Source of the DNA: Gnetum montanum | Taxonomy: Eukaryota; Streptophyta; Gnetopsida; Gnetales; Gnetaceae | Reading direction: 5' to 3' | Assembly: GCA_015680685.1 (NCBI GenBank) | Contig: MNCI01005967.1 | Span: forward strand, 3,438-67,437 | Length of the DNA: 64,000 nucleotides | Shown here: piece by piece, positions 1-13,115 of the stretch | Position numbering within the stretch: the stretch's first letter is position 1 | How the letters are laid out: each line of letters begins with the position of its first letter | The notes under the pieces: model-generated | The model's input: the letters and a program-made list of their open reading frames with translations, nothing else | The model's database searches: none | What the model was told of the DNA's origin: nothing | Translations under genes and position numbers: made by a program

Positions 1-2106
1 TGTCTATTTCCATTGAATCTTGCTCTATTTCTAGTTTTCTTGTGGAACTACCTCTTTCTCTGGGGAAAATTAGGAGTAGATTTGCGGAGTTGTGCTCAAA
101 TGTTTTTGCAAAATTTTACTTGTTACAAGCAGGTATTATAAGAACCACGTAGACTAGGTAGTTGAACAAAATAGGAAACTTTCAATAACTCACAGTACTG
201 GACAAAGTTGGCTAAATCTCTTTAAAGTAAGTCATTTATAGTTCACACACAACGCAATCATTACATTTCACACAATCACACGCCGCAATAGCACACACAC
301 ATACTCACATTAACTACTGAATTATTTGAAGGTATCTGGGCCTTGGTATTGCTAGAGACTAGCAGGCCCCTAAATCCTGTTCGAGGACACTCGTTGGCGG
401 TCGTGTCCCAAACTGTCGCCAACACTAAGAAATATCAACCTAGTAGAAGGTAGTATTAGGTACAAGTAAAACCTCCTACGTTTGTAGAATAAGATCCTTT
501 CACACACCCTAGGCATAGATCTAGGTCAATACATAAGTCTAATAAATTTGAGGATACACTACCTAAGTCCAATATTAGGCTAACGTTTCAAGCCAATAGG
601 AGGAAGAGCAGAGTTACATAGTTTTGATCTGAAAACTTGTCTCTAAGCATATACTTTCAACTACAACATTTATGCCACTAAAATCTACCGGTGGAGTGGA
701 ACATAAAGGTATTAAATGAGTGATGCTAGTGTGCTATTAGAAGATCCATCACCTACCACAATGGAATCTTGAGGCATTGGCCACTCTAAGGCCATTAGTA
801 TGTAGCAAGGCCAAGGATACTATTTCATGCCTTCTACTCATCCAAATATTCAAACTTAACCACAATCCTTTGTAAGTGCTCGCCTAAAGCACTGAGAGAC
901 AAACAAATCATGATGCATCTACATGTTCTAATATAACATCGTTACTAACAAACCCACATCCAAATATCATTAATCTCAGACTATGTAATCAATTAATTAT
1001 GATCTCAGGAGTACTTACTTTCCCTCAAGACATAATGCTCATAGAATTTAATTTGAGTTTCCTACTCTACCAACATTTTTGCCCTTATGCTATATGCAAG
1101 TTTTAGATAATAACTCAAAAATAAAAAAATTAGCAAGGATCATATGCAACACATAAGTCATACAATGTAACCATTCTTCATAATCAAAAACTAAAGAGAT
1201 ATAACATTCTCGAAATGCTACAAAGAGTAATACCTTAACCACATGCATAGAAATCCATCATACAAGAGCATACATGGGTAGTCAAGATACACACATAAAA
1301 TAAGAATTGAGCACATCAATAAGGATGAATTAAAACACTTTTAAAATTCTAAAAATCCATAACCAATTAGGATATCCAATTGCAAACACTTGATCTCATT
1401 AAAGATAAGAGGTCTTGTCAAAACCATGAGAGAGCATAAAAATATAATTCAGAACCTCTTCTTGAACTAATTAAAGAGAGGACAAGATTAAGATTAATAG
1501 GCCTCAAACATAAGTAGGAGAGGACTAAAACATGCATATTCCAAAACTACAATTGAGAAGACATGATCTCCAAAGAAAGAACTCATCTAAGAAGAAGAGG
1601 TCTAGTAACAGATCTATAGTAAGAATGACTTGCCTCTTTGAGGTCTCAAAAGTACCAACTCAAAAGAATAAAATGCCTCAAGTTAGATAATGTAATTCAA
1701 ATAAATGAAACAACAAAACCCAAGGGACAAACACATCCTATCTGAATAAGGGAAAAATATGATTACATGACCCACAATAAGGGTAAACATACTCAAATCA
1801 CAAGAGGGCACCAAAAGCAAGACCAAAATAAAAAATAGTCAAGCAAGAGACACATGAAGTCATAAGATGCTCCAACAAAAGGCAATCTCATAATGAATCA
1901 AAGACTCACATGGAGCCATATATAAGCCACAAGAGACTAGAAATGCAATTGTAAGCAAGACACATATGAAGAAACATTAAGACATTATCATTGACATAGG
2001 TTATTCTACTAGTGATGATCTTTGTCTATCTAGATTAAGGCTCACTAAAAGCACATTTTTGAAGGCCCTTCATCTTGAGGTGCTAGGTAAAGATGTAGTC
2101 TAGAAT
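1..2106. other. Unassigned AT-rich DNA left of element A
   Basis: No reading frame of useful length and no recognisable protein motif on either strand. It was contiguous with the DNA from 14018 before element A inserted, because the same five bases flank the element on both sides. It is probably old repeat DNA, but no LTR pair or terminal repeat was found. Confidence 0.5.
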
Positions 2107-2111
2107 GTAAA
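2107..2111. repeat. Target-site duplication of element A, left copy (GTAAA)
   Basis: GTAAA lies directly before the left LTR boundary and is repeated exactly at 14013-14017 after the right LTR. A five-base duplication is the usual size for LTR retrotransposon integration. Confidence 0.9.
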
Positions 2112-2985
2112 TAATAAGTGGCAAGTAGATCCTACATCCAACCATATGAATCATAAGTGTTTATGCATGATCCGATCGAATTCCAAAAACTTCTAGGTTA
2201 TAATGTATACTAGTCTAGGAGGTGAATCAATTGTTGCAATTGTTGTCTTTCCAATTACACTGGAGAGTATAAGGATATGGTTAAGTATAACTAAGGCACA
2301 TGATTTTTATCATTTTCATCTTTTTATGTTGTAAGTTGCGTAAGAATGAAGAATAAAGAATATCTAATTAATTACTAAATTAATCTATCTAGATAACACT
2401 TAACTAATCCTAACATAAGCATTCGTTTCCACTATTCATACACATCCTGAACATATATAGCATTACTAGGTTACCAAACATTATGTGTTACTAGGATTAT
2501 CAAGCATTACACATATGCTTGAAATGATCATACTTATGTGTTTTAATTAATTTCTATTTAATATAGCTTAATTAATTAATTAATTAAAACATGTAAGGAA
2601 ATTTCTTAAAATATTAAATGCATAAAGGAAATAATTAATGCATTTAAAAATATTATAATGTTTATTAGAAAGCTCATATTTATTGCCACACACACTACAG
2701 TGCTCAAGTACAATAATGCTCAAATATATATCTATACACTCTTTGACTTCTACTATGGGCACTTAGAAAAAATTCTAACTTTTGGGAAGAAAAACTACTA
2801 GAGCTTTGCTACAACTTATGAAAAGAATGTCATAAATGTAGCATAAGGTGTACATTTATAGGAAAAATAGGGTACTTTATCATTGGATCAAACCCTGCAT
2901 CAATGGAATAACATCAATGAGATCCCGTTGACAAGGTCACATCAACGGCATCTCATTGACACAACCAAACCATGACACTTCATCA
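2112..2985 (-). repeat. Element A 3' LTR
   Basis: 874 bp, aligned over its length with 13116-14012. In element sense it begins TGATGAAGTGTCATGG. A TATA-like CCTATAAATGT lies near plus-strand 2865-2875, where an LTR promoter would sit. The U3 end carries repeated ATCAATG/ATCAACG words between about 2880 and 2975. Confidence 0.92.
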
Positions 2986-2999
2986 TATCCCCATAACTA
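2986..2999 (-). promoter_or_regulatory. Element A polypurine tract
   Basis: In element sense the sequence is TTAGTTATGGGGATA directly abutting the LTR start TGATGAAG. This is the position of the plus-strand DNA primer. It is one G shorter than the TCATGGGGGTA tracts of elements C and E. Confidence 0.75.
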
Positions 3000-3024
3000 A
3001 ATGAAAACTTGTCCTCAAGTTCTT

Positions 3025-3164
3025 AACAAAATTTTGAAAGGTATGAAATTATTGGCACATAAAACAAACACATAAACAACATGAAAAAAACTATAACAAA
3101 ATTTTGAAAGGTATGAAATTATTGACACATAAAACAAACACATAAACAACATGAAAAAAACTAA
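3025..3164. repeat. Two-copy 70 bp tandem duplication
   Basis: 3025-3094 and 3095-3164 are nearly identical, differing at ATTGGCACAT versus ATTGACACAT. The duplication lies between the accessory ORF and the polypurine tract of element A. It is a private duplication: elements C, D and E do not show it at the matching place. Confidence 0.9.
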
Positions 3165-3179
3165 GTGCCCAAGTATACA

Positions 3180-6110
3180 GTTTTACAATGATTACAAAAT
3201 TTTGGTATTTGGGACACCAAAATTGCACACCATGACAAAATTGACAAACATAATTCCTCTGATGGCATGAATATGTTGGAGAAGATCAAATAGTCCTAGG
3301 TGGTAAAGGCTCCTAAGGCTCTAAAGGACCTTCTCCTACTTCAGGTGCTAGTGGTGGTTGAGGTGGTTGTGATTATCTTGTAGCAACTACAACTTTTTGT
3401 GGAAGATGAAAGATGTCCAATGGTGCCTTCATATTCTCCTCCTTACTTTGAGGATCATTGATAGTCCATGCAGCTTCACCAATGTGCAATGGAATGGGAA
3501 AATCCCATGGATAGGGCAATGTCAAAAACAACTCCTTAACATTCATGAACTAGGTAGCAAACTATTTTCATTTGATATCAAATGCTCTAAGTGCATTGTG
3601 CAGCTCTTGGTAGTCATTCACCTACTTAGCAAGGTTCTTAGTATTTAATCATTGATTAGTAAATTTTTCTTTGATAACCTTGAGTTTAGCATTGGCAATC
3701 TCAAGCTTGTGCTTAGTGTCTTTATGATGCTTGAACTCTACCTCGTATAGTAAGTACAAGCTAGACACTTGTTTCTCCAATTTTGATCATGACCTACTAG
3801 TAGTTAGCATCACCAAATTTTCATAACAAAGATTGGAAAGCTCCATATACTTTACTATATCCTTGATCTACAACTCCTTGATGTGGATTTTCACCTTTTT
3901 ATATTCATTCAACCCATCAAAGATAGGCTATCATACATCACCTTCTTGCTGGAGTTACTAGAGGGCCTCATTTACATTTGCCTTCACCAATTGAATTTCT
4001 TTTTCATTAATTTATTTTTTAGACTAACTTTATCTCTATAATGATTCTTGGCTCTCTAAAATTTGAGAGTATCATTTCTCTAGGCAACTATCTCTATCAT
4101 AGATTTTTGGTGAAGGGCTTAGACTTCCTCCATGGAGAGACTTCTATTTTTGGTTGTCAATATCATTAATTCATTATTTACTCTGGCTGGATACTCCTAC
4201 TATTGAAGGACAAAATCTTACATTTTTTCTTCTACACATTAACATTACACTGCTGATGATTTTCTATGGTTAGAATTTGATTCTCATGGTGCATCTTAAC
4301 CAAGTCCTTCTGAATGCTGTACGTGGTGACATTGGCCACAAACTAGTCAAAGATGACCATCTTCTTCTCATTCTCATACTTCTTGAGCTTATCTTCAAGC
4401 TTCTTGAAGGCTTTATCTTGCGTCAGTGTAGGTTTCAGAAATGTAAGATAGGTAAAATGAGCTCTTAATTCAGAAACCTCCATAGTGAAGTGTTGGTTTT
4501 GTGCTTGGGCTATTTCAAGTTGCTCCTACAATATGAAGCACTTTCCTCTTGCTTCTAGTAGCTTCTACTATGTTGTAATGATTCTATCTAAAATATCAAA
4601 GACATCTAGAATCAATTACCCATTTCCCACCAATTGGTCTAACAACTCTTCATGCTAGGCTACACACAATTTGCAGCTAAGGATTGTTGTAGCAATCTAT
4701 ACATCTTTGAGTGTAGAAACATCTGGTATAGATTTCATAAGCACATTCAATGCTTTGATCATTCTATCAACAAAAAATTCTGCTACTATCTCCTATTCAT
4801 GATGCTTCATCACCAAGATAGTTGGCCCCTTACCCTCCTCCAATCACACCAAGAAAGTAGTATTATTCCTAGAGATTTCTAGGAATTGCCATTGTTGATA
4901 GAGGGATGTTGTTATCTCTTGAGCACTAGGATTTTATCTTGTAAGCATCTATGTTCTTTGGGCTAAGAAAATTGGCCTACCTCCTCCCATCTAGTTGATG
5001 GTTCGAGCCACTTCATTAAGATGACTCATTGTTGGACGATTCACAGATGGATCACTACCACTTGTTCTTACTTGCTACTCCTACTCTCACAAGATTTACT
5101 CTTTAATCTCATGCATGTGCTCAAGGGTAGTGCAAGACTCTGGTGTTGTTTCATGAGTGGGTGGTGGAGGTCATGGTTGCTACTCCACTTCTTGGATAAC
5201 TTTAGCATGAACCTTTTCCTTCATCATCTTCACCTAGGAAGTGGATGGAGCATGTCAAATAGTATCATTTATATAACATGTTATGCCTTTTCTCTTGCAT
5301 AATTTTTTAATGAGGCATAGGAAGGAGTGCCTTCCTTCCACATTCATTTTATTTAAACCACTTTTCTATCTCAACATAGATAAGCTATGGAAGGTTGACT
5401 AGGAATCTACCACTTAGAGCAGCACATGCATGAGCTAATAAAGCTATGATCTTGCTTGGTCTTACCATTTGATTGAGGTCGAAGGCTACAATCTTGAAAT
5501 ATGCACATTTCTCCATGGTTAGTGCACCAAACTCCTTATGATCAACTCCATAACACCACTGTGTCCATTCTTTCTTAATGCTAGGATCTACCTACATTGG
5601 GATTTCAATAAGATTTGTTTGAGTTTCTAGTAACCCAAGGGCCTCTGCAATGGATTTCACTGAGTAAGACACTAAAATGTCCTTGATCTTGATTGTTAAA
5701 TTAGCTTGCCAGTTGTTCCAGAATAGGTATGTTTCTTCCATGTATCACTCCCCACTAGAAATGATTGTGGACCACATGGGAGAGTTTTGTAGTTGGGCTT
5801 TAACTTTTGGAGGTGAAATCTCCAAGAAAGATCTAAAGTTTGATTTGTGGAGCACTAATTTCTAGACCTCCATGTTCATGTTTTACTTAAGGTAAGCCTT
5901 CATCAAGGTAACCTCAAGGTTCAATCTAGACTCTAGTGCCTCATCTTGATGAGACCGTTCTATTGTGGCCACTTAATCAGGAATCTATTAGATATATTCC
6001 ACTTTGGAATCCTCCACAAGAGGTCCCATTACATGGGTTTCTACTTGCTCATGGGGTTGTTCTTGGTCGCTTCCAATTCTTGATCATTTGTCCCTTGGTT
6101 GGGATGATCC
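3180..6110 (-). pseudogene. Element A accessory ORF after pol (putative plant transposon-type domain plus coiled coil)
   Basis: Minus-strand coding remnant of roughly 900 codons broken by stops. It is homologous to the accessory ORF of element C: FGALTMEKCAYFKI here matches YGELTTKEKIYFKI there, and near the C terminus IGEAAWTINDPQSKEE matches IGTLAWTA.DP.TEEE. The N-terminal third resembles the 'putative plant transposon protein' domain (an extended basic/hydrophobic region ending in a FP-LI-LC type motif). The middle is charged and heptad-like, for example KLEKQVSSLY followed by KHKLEIANAKLKVIKEKF, so a coiled coil is expected. It sits where Athila elements carry an env-like ORF, but no signal peptide or transmembrane segment was seen. 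The function is unknown. Plus-strand reading frames here are antisense shadows. Confidence 0.65.
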
Positions 6111-6239
6111 TCTTCCTACACATGCTTTCCTTTAGGTGCCATCTATGGTCAAAACATAACCAAGAATTAGCATTCAATGTGTAACATACAACATTTAAGT
6201 ACCTTTTCTCATTGGGCACATAGAACAACCACTATTCCT

Positions 6240-7105
6240 TATTAGAGAAGAAAAGATAAGTAGGAAGTGAGGAAGGGCCTTAGTTAGAGGGGACCTTTAG
6301 GCATGGGTAACATGTTTTCCTAGTCCCATAACTAGTGCTTGTAACCCATTATTTTGTTTAAGGGATGTGCTTTAAATTCTCATCATTCATTCTTTTTCTG
6401 AATTTTATATTTTTGTGCATTTTTGGATGGGAACCACACCATGCAAAGACTTATTAACTTCCTATCATTGGTGAACACAGAATGGTAAGAAATCCATGAA
6501 AACACTCATGCATTCAAGTAAGTAGAAAGGTACAAAGAGTGTTAAACCCCCTTGAAGTCACACCCTTTCCAAACCTTTAAATCTTTCCCAAGGTTGGAAA
6601 CTACTAAGATCACAAGTTTGTTAAAGTTTCATTAATGAAGAGGGTCCTCATATTTCCAGCACCAAGAAGATCATAGAGTTTATGGATGAAAGGATGACAT
6701 AGACTCACTGCCTATTCCATGAAAAAGAAACCATCTCTTAGTCATCAATCATCAAAATTCAAAAATAGAAACCAAACATTAGTAATCAAAAACATTAAGT
6801 ACAAACCATGATTAGCAAACAACTATAGCATCATTGTATCTTGTTGGTAACAAAGCACTTTTATTAGAAAATAATACAAAAATTCACACCAAAAATAAAA
6901 TAAAGTAAAATATAAAAGAAATTATAAAATATTCAAGAAAGTTAAAACATACTAATGATTTTATAAAAAAAAATATGTAAAAATAACAATGTAAAAAAAG
7001 GTGTAAAAATGAATAAAAAAAGTGTGAAAACTAAAGAACCACTTTGATTGGTTAGCATAGATGACCATCTCCCCCATGAATAGTTGAAAGGAGGAGATCT
7101 GAAAA
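6240..7105 (-). other. Element A conserved non-coding module between integrase and accessory ORF
   Basis: Contains blocks shared with D and E and partly with C. On the plus strand these are a polypurine-like block at 7064-7090, the block ending in CTTGAAGTCACACCC at 6531-6570, the TTGCATGGTGTGG block (as reverse complement) at 6429-6455, and the CTAACTAAGGCCCTTCC block (as reverse complement) at 6261-6294. None forms a reading frame. Conservation in elements that have lost pol suggests a cis-acting role such as RNA packaging, splicing or a promoter for the accessory ORF; that role is inference. Confidence 0.6.
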
Positions 7106-7399
7106 ATTGAATGAGGTTGTCCATCCAAGAGGCATTGCTTACACTAGCTTGCTTTGGGTCATGAAAAGGTTTGACTTGTTGCATGTTGACTAATTATTTT
7201 ATGTTTAGGTTCTCAGGTTTATAGATCAACATGGCCCTAGAATGAAAGATTTTGTAAATGATATAAGATCTTTCCTAAAATGTTTGGAACTTGGTTCATT
7301 AAGGTACATGTTGGGTGTTCTAGTAAAGGACCTTTCCTTCAAGTTGAAATATTACTTTCCTCATTCTAAGCTCATGGCATTTTTTTAAATACCTTGTGT

Positions 7400-8140
7400 A
7401 TGTCATTCAATGACAAGGTCACTAATCAATTCTTATCTAGCATGTTAAGGTTGATCAATATTTCTTTTTGTGCTAGACTAAGGTCAAGATCAAGGTCACA
7501 GGCTATTGAAAGTGTACGAAGCTTAGATTGAATTGGAAGAGTTGGTAATTTTCCATACACCAGGTCATACAGAGAGTAGCCTATAGGGAGTTTCCATGTG
7601 GAGTAGTAAGCCCAAAGGGCATCATTGAGTTTTTTGGTCCAATCTCTCCTATACTTGCTAATTGTTCTCATTAAGATTTTTGAGATCTTTTTATTGGAAA
7701 CCTTAGCTTGACTTTTGGCTTGGGGGGGTAGAATGTTGTTAATTTATGTTTAACTCCAAATTGTTACATATGTTTGTGAAAGGTAGTGGATGTAAAGTGA
7801 GTTCCATTGTTAGAAATTAGTGCACATGGCACTCCAAACCTATTTACAACATTTTTTCATACAAACCGCACAACATTGGAAGATGTATAGTTGGTGATAG
7901 TTGTTGCTTCTACCCATTTAATACAATAATTAACAATGACTATTATGTATGCCTTTATGTTTGACATGGATGTGATGGACCCACGAAATCAATGCCCCAT
8001 ATGTTGAAGGGTTTCAGTGGTTGGATCCACTATTGAGTTCCCTCCATTTAAACAATCTCGATGAAGCATTTTGCCTAATGAAGAAACTATTGTTCCTTCC
8101 AGTGGTCTAAGTCTTGTGGCATCTCTTGAGTGAGAAGATA
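7400..8140 (-). pseudogene. Element A integrase remnant
   Basis: Minus-strand fragments match the Ty3/gypsy integrase core and C-terminal part: VNYCIKWVEATT, FGVPCALISNNGTHF and, after a frameshift, WAYYSTWKLPIGYSLYDLVYG. In the family the first two motifs normally contain the catalytic Asp residues (VDY.KWVEA and DNGTHF). Both are Asn here, and there are in-frame stops, so the product would be inactive. No chromodomain was seen, which fits Athila/Tat. Confidence 0.82.
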
Positions 8141-9630
8141 AGTGAGGATGTCATCATACTAGTTTTTTTTTTAATGGACACTTGTCCATTTATTACATCA
8201 ACAAAGAGGAGTTCATTAGGAAATTGATCAAAGATTTGGCTCTCCTCCTCTTTGTTATCCTATCGTAACTAAGACAAGTGATCAGCGACCACATTCTTAG
8301 TTTCTTTTTAATCTACCATTGTAAGATTGAATTCCTACAAGATCACCAACTACCATATAACACAAGGGTTCACCATTGATTTATTCATTAGGAAGTGAAT
8401 GGCACTATTGTCAGTGTGCACAAACATCTTATATCCAAATACATAGTACCTAAATGCATACACCACTATCATCAACTTTGTCTTTATTGTGGTGTAGTTG
8501 AGCTATGCACTCATAATGCTTTGACTTGTGTAGTGGATGTAATAAGGACATTTTTAATCATCCAACTACATTAGCACAACTCCCAAGGAATAGTTTGATG
8601 CATCCATCATGACATGGAATGAATGGAACCAATCAGGTGCTCATAGAATTAGAGTTTCTACAATCTTTTCTTTGAGTTTCTAGAATGTCTTTTCCCATTT
8701 CATGGTCCATACAAATAGAGCATCTTTTTTTGTAAGCTTGACCAATAGTTTCGTAATCTTAAAGAAATTCTCTATGAATTGTTAATAGTAGCCAATGTGT
8801 CCAAGGAATGACTAAACATCTTTAATAGTTTTCAATTGGCAAGTTATTCCTTAGATGATCCTAATCTCTTCAAGGTTCACCTCAATCCCTGATTAAGAAA
8901 TTCTATGCCCCAACACAATGCCCTACTAGACCAAGAGATGACTCTTTTTCTAATTGAGCCAAAGGTTGGTCCTCACACATCTTTTAAGAACTTGCTCAAG
9001 GTAATTCATGGCTTACTTAGACATGGTGCATAAGTGGAGAATTCATCCATGAAGACTTCCATCCTACTACCAATCTACTACTAAAAAATGCTAAGGACAA
9101 GGTTTTGAAACGTTGTAAGGGCATTACATAGGCCAAATGACATATTTTGATATGTAAAAGTTCTAAGACTTGTAAATGTAGCTTTGGCATAGTCTTTCGA
9201 TGCAATCTAGATTTGGTTATAACCACTATAACCATCTAGAAAGTTGTATAAATAGTTTCTAGAAATAGTGTCCAACACCTAGTCCAAAAATGGCAATAGA
9301 AAATAATCTTTGTAGGTTGTAATGTTCAATAGCATAAAGTCAATACACATCCTCCACTTGCCACATTTCCTTGCCATAATTACAAGTGGGCTAACCTGCT
9401 TACTATCTACAATTAGATAGATGAAATTTTCCTTGAGGAGTTATTCAATTTCCTCTTTGATGATCTTCTTCAATTTGGGGTTCAACTACTATTGCAACTA
9501 CCTCTTTGGCTTGATGGAAGGATCAATATAGATGTGATGTTGGCATATCCTAGTATCAATCCCAATGAGTTCAGGATATGACCAAGCAAAGGTTGTTGGC
9601 CATTTGTTAACCACATTTAACAACTTCTCC
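8141..9630 (-). pseudogene. Element A reverse transcriptase and RNase H remnant
   Basis: Minus-strand translation gives SPLVIMARKCGKWRMCIDF, then LDGYSGYNQI, then MSFGLCNALTTFQ, then VFMDEFSTYAP, in RT palm-domain order. The catalytic box would be FMDD in related elements and is FMDE here. Frames shift and stop repeatedly. RNase H-type sequence continues to about 8150 but is too decayed to place its catalytic residues. Confidence 0.82.
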
Positions 9631-10007
9631 TTCTACTTAGAAGTAAGGTTGGCATTGATTATCATCGACTTACCATTTTTTAGAAATGCATGCGCAATGT
9701 TGACAAGTACAGTTTTCAACTCTATGGACTCTTGTTTCAAATGTTTAGGGATTTTCAACTCTTCCCAATAAGTCTCATCAAGTTCTTCAACAAAGAGTTG
9801 GTGATGAACTTGCTCTAGTTCATTCATGCCTTTATCATAGACAAACATTAGGCTCTCAGCTAGTTCCATGCAAAGTGTGATGCTTTTAGGATCAACTGTC
9901 AGGCACTGGGTACCCTCCTATTTTGTGGCTACTATGTATAGGCACTTTTGGATTTCAAATTTATCTACACATTGTCTACATGCTTTGATTGATGTGCTTT
10001 TTACATA
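9631..10007 (-). pseudogene. Element A protease-RT linker
   Basis: A minus-strand open stretch at 9633-9869 contains MNELEQVHHQLFVEELDET and TYWEELKIPKHLKQE. It matches the linker in D (MDELEKFCHQLSDNANDD) and F (MDELEQVHHQLSNNENDD). This spacer between retropepsin and RT is conserved in the group and has no known catalytic role. Confidence 0.7.
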
Positions 10008-10420
10008 TTAGAGTTTTTGCATACAATTGCACCCTATATCATTGTATGTGATGCATGGAACTTTCTTCTTCTTGATCTTTGCAAGAGCATTTTCCTTGAA
10101 CATTTCTATGAAAAGATCTTTGATGTCAATTAATGCATCAACAATACTCAACCAAGCCCTTCCCATAATTATTGGGAAGTCCCCATTATAGTTGTTAACT
10201 TTGATCACCAGGAAATTGGTAGGATAGGACCACCCACAAATATTGGTCACAATGTCTCCCACTAATCCCAAGGAAATAATGATGGACTGATTACCAATTT
10301 TAAATATATGTTGCTCTTCTTGAGAGGAGGCAAGTTCCAAGCTTTGAACATTTCATGAGAAATTAGATTGACATTAAAACATAAATGAAGAAGAGTCTTG
10401 CATGGGCCATTCCTAGTGAT
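10008..10420 (-). pseudogene. Element A retropepsin-like protease remnant
   Basis: The minus-strand segment contains CGWSYPTNFLVIKV and FPIIMGRAWLSIVDA, matching the C-terminal half of the retropepsin region in D, E and F. The active-site triplet, DSG in E, is replaced here by HLC just before NVNLISHEM. It is therefore inactive. Confidence 0.8.
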
Positions 10421-10699
10421 TTGTGAGTAGATAAGGGGACTCTCAAGATTAATTATTTTTCTAGGAAGGCTTTCAACCCTTATCTAATCAAATATAGTAT
10501 GGGTTAACATGATTTTGTGAATCTTGAGAGGCATTTGGTTTGAAAGATTCTCAAAAGGGATAGATGCAGAGAATGAAGGAAACACAAGGTGACTAGCCAC
10601 ATGAGTCAGTGAGGTCATTATAGGGCTATTTGTTCAGAAGAATGGTTTGTTTCTAAATCTACGTTCTAAACCACTTGGCAAAGAATCTAGTTGTAAGTT

Positions 10700-12961
10700 A
10701 ATGACCTTGGTAGTGTTACATTGTTATAGCTATGCAAGAATCTCACCCTTCATGGATGAAGAAAGCGCTAATTGGGTTGGGGGTGGAGAAGCATGTGCTA
10801 AAGGATGAGGAGGGTACTAATGAAATGGGGATTCCTCTCTATGAGATGAAGAATGAGCTCTATAGTACTCCGGAGGGTAGTAGTGATGTTGGAATGAAGC
10901 ATGACTTGAAATGTCACTCAAAGACATGGGCTACTAAACATAGTACTCATATGGTTCTAGCTACTTATAAGGGCATTACTACCTTGATGGTGGCATCCCC
11001 CATAACTATGGGTGTATCCACTCATGGTACTACTCATGGTTGTGGTGGAGCTCCACTTGGATAATAAGCTTATTGTTGGTGGAACTGCCTAGGATTTCCT
11101 TGAGGATAAGGTAATCTTTTGGGTGTTTGCCTTCTTACCAATTTAGGATTTAGAACATATACCCCAACTTCCTACAAGTGTGACATAATAGGGCAAAATC
11201 CCTTAGGAAATTCATATTGGTAGATGTCACACTCACCATCATCATCTGATTCTAAATCCACAACGTCATCTACTGTAGTAGCTTTGGCCTTACCCTTTTG
11301 CTAGGAATTTTCAACTTCCTTCCTTTTCCTACAATCATGATTACTACTTTTCTCTTTAGATTCTTTTGTAATTTTTAGATCAATTTGGAACTCTTCATCC
11401 AAATATTTCCACATTTTTTCTACCTTAGCCAAAATTTTAGAAACAAATTTCTGGATCGGCAATGTTTTTTGCTGCACCATTTCATCAAGTGGTGCCTCTT
11501 CCTCATTGTCACAAAATTGGACCTCTGTTCTTCTGATGGAAGGGTCCTGGTTATGTTCCATGGCACTTTCTTATTTCCTATATTCTCCTTATACTTTTGC
11601 AACTTTGTTAATCAACCTTTGGATCTGATGAGCTCTAAGTTCTTACAATCTCCCTTGGGCACAGACCCTAAGGTTTCTCATCATTTTTTATTAAAGTGCA
11701 TGTATAATATGGTGAAGCTACTTTCTTTGAGAATAACCATGATTAGGACATCTATGTAAAAGAGAATAATACTATCCCATGGCTACATCCAACGGTTCAT
11801 GTATTTTTTGTTGCTAGCATTGGATATGCTTCCTCAAGTTGGACACTTGAGAGTACATTTGATATTTTTTATTAAATAGCTCAAGCATCATACTCCATCT
11901 ATGAATTGATTCTAGCTCCAAAGAGTGATACCAACTTTCTACTTCTTTTATGAGTGTCCTAGGAAATAGCTTAAGTTTCTACTAGTCATTCTCTATGTTC
12001 TACAAAGTACCAACATTGTGAAAGGCTTGAAGATGGGTCTATGGATCTGAGTTATATTCCCCCTTAAATCTGGGAATATTGTTCATATCCCACCTCTTGA
12101 TTCTGCTATCGTTCACATGCCTGGTTGGAGTTCTGACTACCTTTGCAATGTTTAGCATGCTTCAAGTTGCAAGAAAAGGCTCATCATCATCCTAATTTTG
12201 ATGACACCTATGATGTTCTCTACTACCCCTTCATTCATGGTAAGTCCTACAATCATTTTTGTCCCATCATTTGCCTCCATCACAGTTTTGTCCTTTGTGA
12301 TTTTAGTTAGATTCAAAGGAGGAAGAAGAAGATGTAGATGAAGAGGATGAAGAGGAATGAGGACTACCACCACCATGGTGTTTTCCATATCCTCTCCACT
12401 TATCATGGCCATGATCATCAAACTTATCATCATCATGATGCTTTCTCGAGCCCCTACCTTGACTCCCACTTTTTCTTGAACTAGGATTGTTGAGAGTGAA
12501 TGGTAAGTTCGAGTTCAAGCCCCCTTCATCAAAGTCAAGAGATCGAAAATCTTCATATTGAGAACCCCCAGAGGCAGGATCCTCATTGTCTTTTTGGTTA
12601 ACAATAATAAGTGATTAGTAAACCATTTCCCCTTTGTAGCATCATGGTGCTTCTCCTAGTGCTGATCTCTTTTGTGTTGTATTTCAATGGGATAGTAGTC
12701 TTGATAGTCATGGTCCTGCACAATGTATTCTTCATGGAGATCTTGGATGCCCAACCTCTTAAATGTTTGGAGCAACATCCGAGTAACAGATTGGTTGGGA
12801 AACAATACAACATTGGCCTCCATGTCTCTCCACTATAGCTATTCATCTTGGTGTAGGATAAAGATGAAATTAGGTAAAAACTCATCTAGATGAATATACA
12901 CCACTTTGAATTATTGGGGCATTGGTGGTTTTGATTCATCATGCTTGTGAGAAGAATACAT
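10700..12961 (-). pseudogene. Element A gag remnant
   Basis: The probable start is the minus-strand ATG at 12961, opening with MYSSHKHDE, comparable to MSSSHRIHS in D and MSSSSNKSN in E. The frame is soon interrupted. A late segment near 11200 reads CDIYQYEFPKGFCPI, a damaged version of the group's zinc-knuckle-like motif C-x2-C-x3-H-x4-C. A Ser-rich stretch near 12300-12350 matches Ser-rich gag segments of D, E and F. The product would form the particle core; this copy cannot. Confidence 0.75.
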
Positions 12962-13095
12962 TTTTACTTAGAAGAAAAAATTAACAATGTGCTTCAATTA
13001 TTATTATTATTGAAATAATTGCAACTTTAGGATTCATTCCAACAATCTTAAATAATTTTTACTAAGTCCTAGATAGTGCATGTCACTAACTAAAA

Positions 13096-13114
13096 GTCCC
13101 TTGCAATGATGCCA
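13096..13114 (-). promoter_or_regulatory. Element A primer-binding site (tRNA-Asp type)
   Basis: In element sense TGGCATCATTGCAAGGGAC follows one base after the 5' LTR. It differs by a few transitions from TGGCGCCGTTGCCGGGGAT, the complement of the plant tRNA-Asp(GTC) 3' end. The better-preserved site of E supports the assignment. Confidence 0.75.
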
Positions 13115-13115
13115 A

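Noticed and set aside
3397-6184. Series of plus-strand open frames of 60-93 codons
   Set aside because: They lie antisense to the accessory ORF of element A, whose minus-strand translation aligns with element C. None shows a domain.
11301-12885. Overlapping open frames on both strands in the gag region of A
   Set aside because: Codon-biased, low-complexity gag sequence gives shadow frames. Only the minus-strand gag fragments match relatives.
13096-13114. tRNA-Asp gene fragment
   Set aside because: Only the 3'-terminal complement is present, right next to an LTR, as expected for a primer-binding site.
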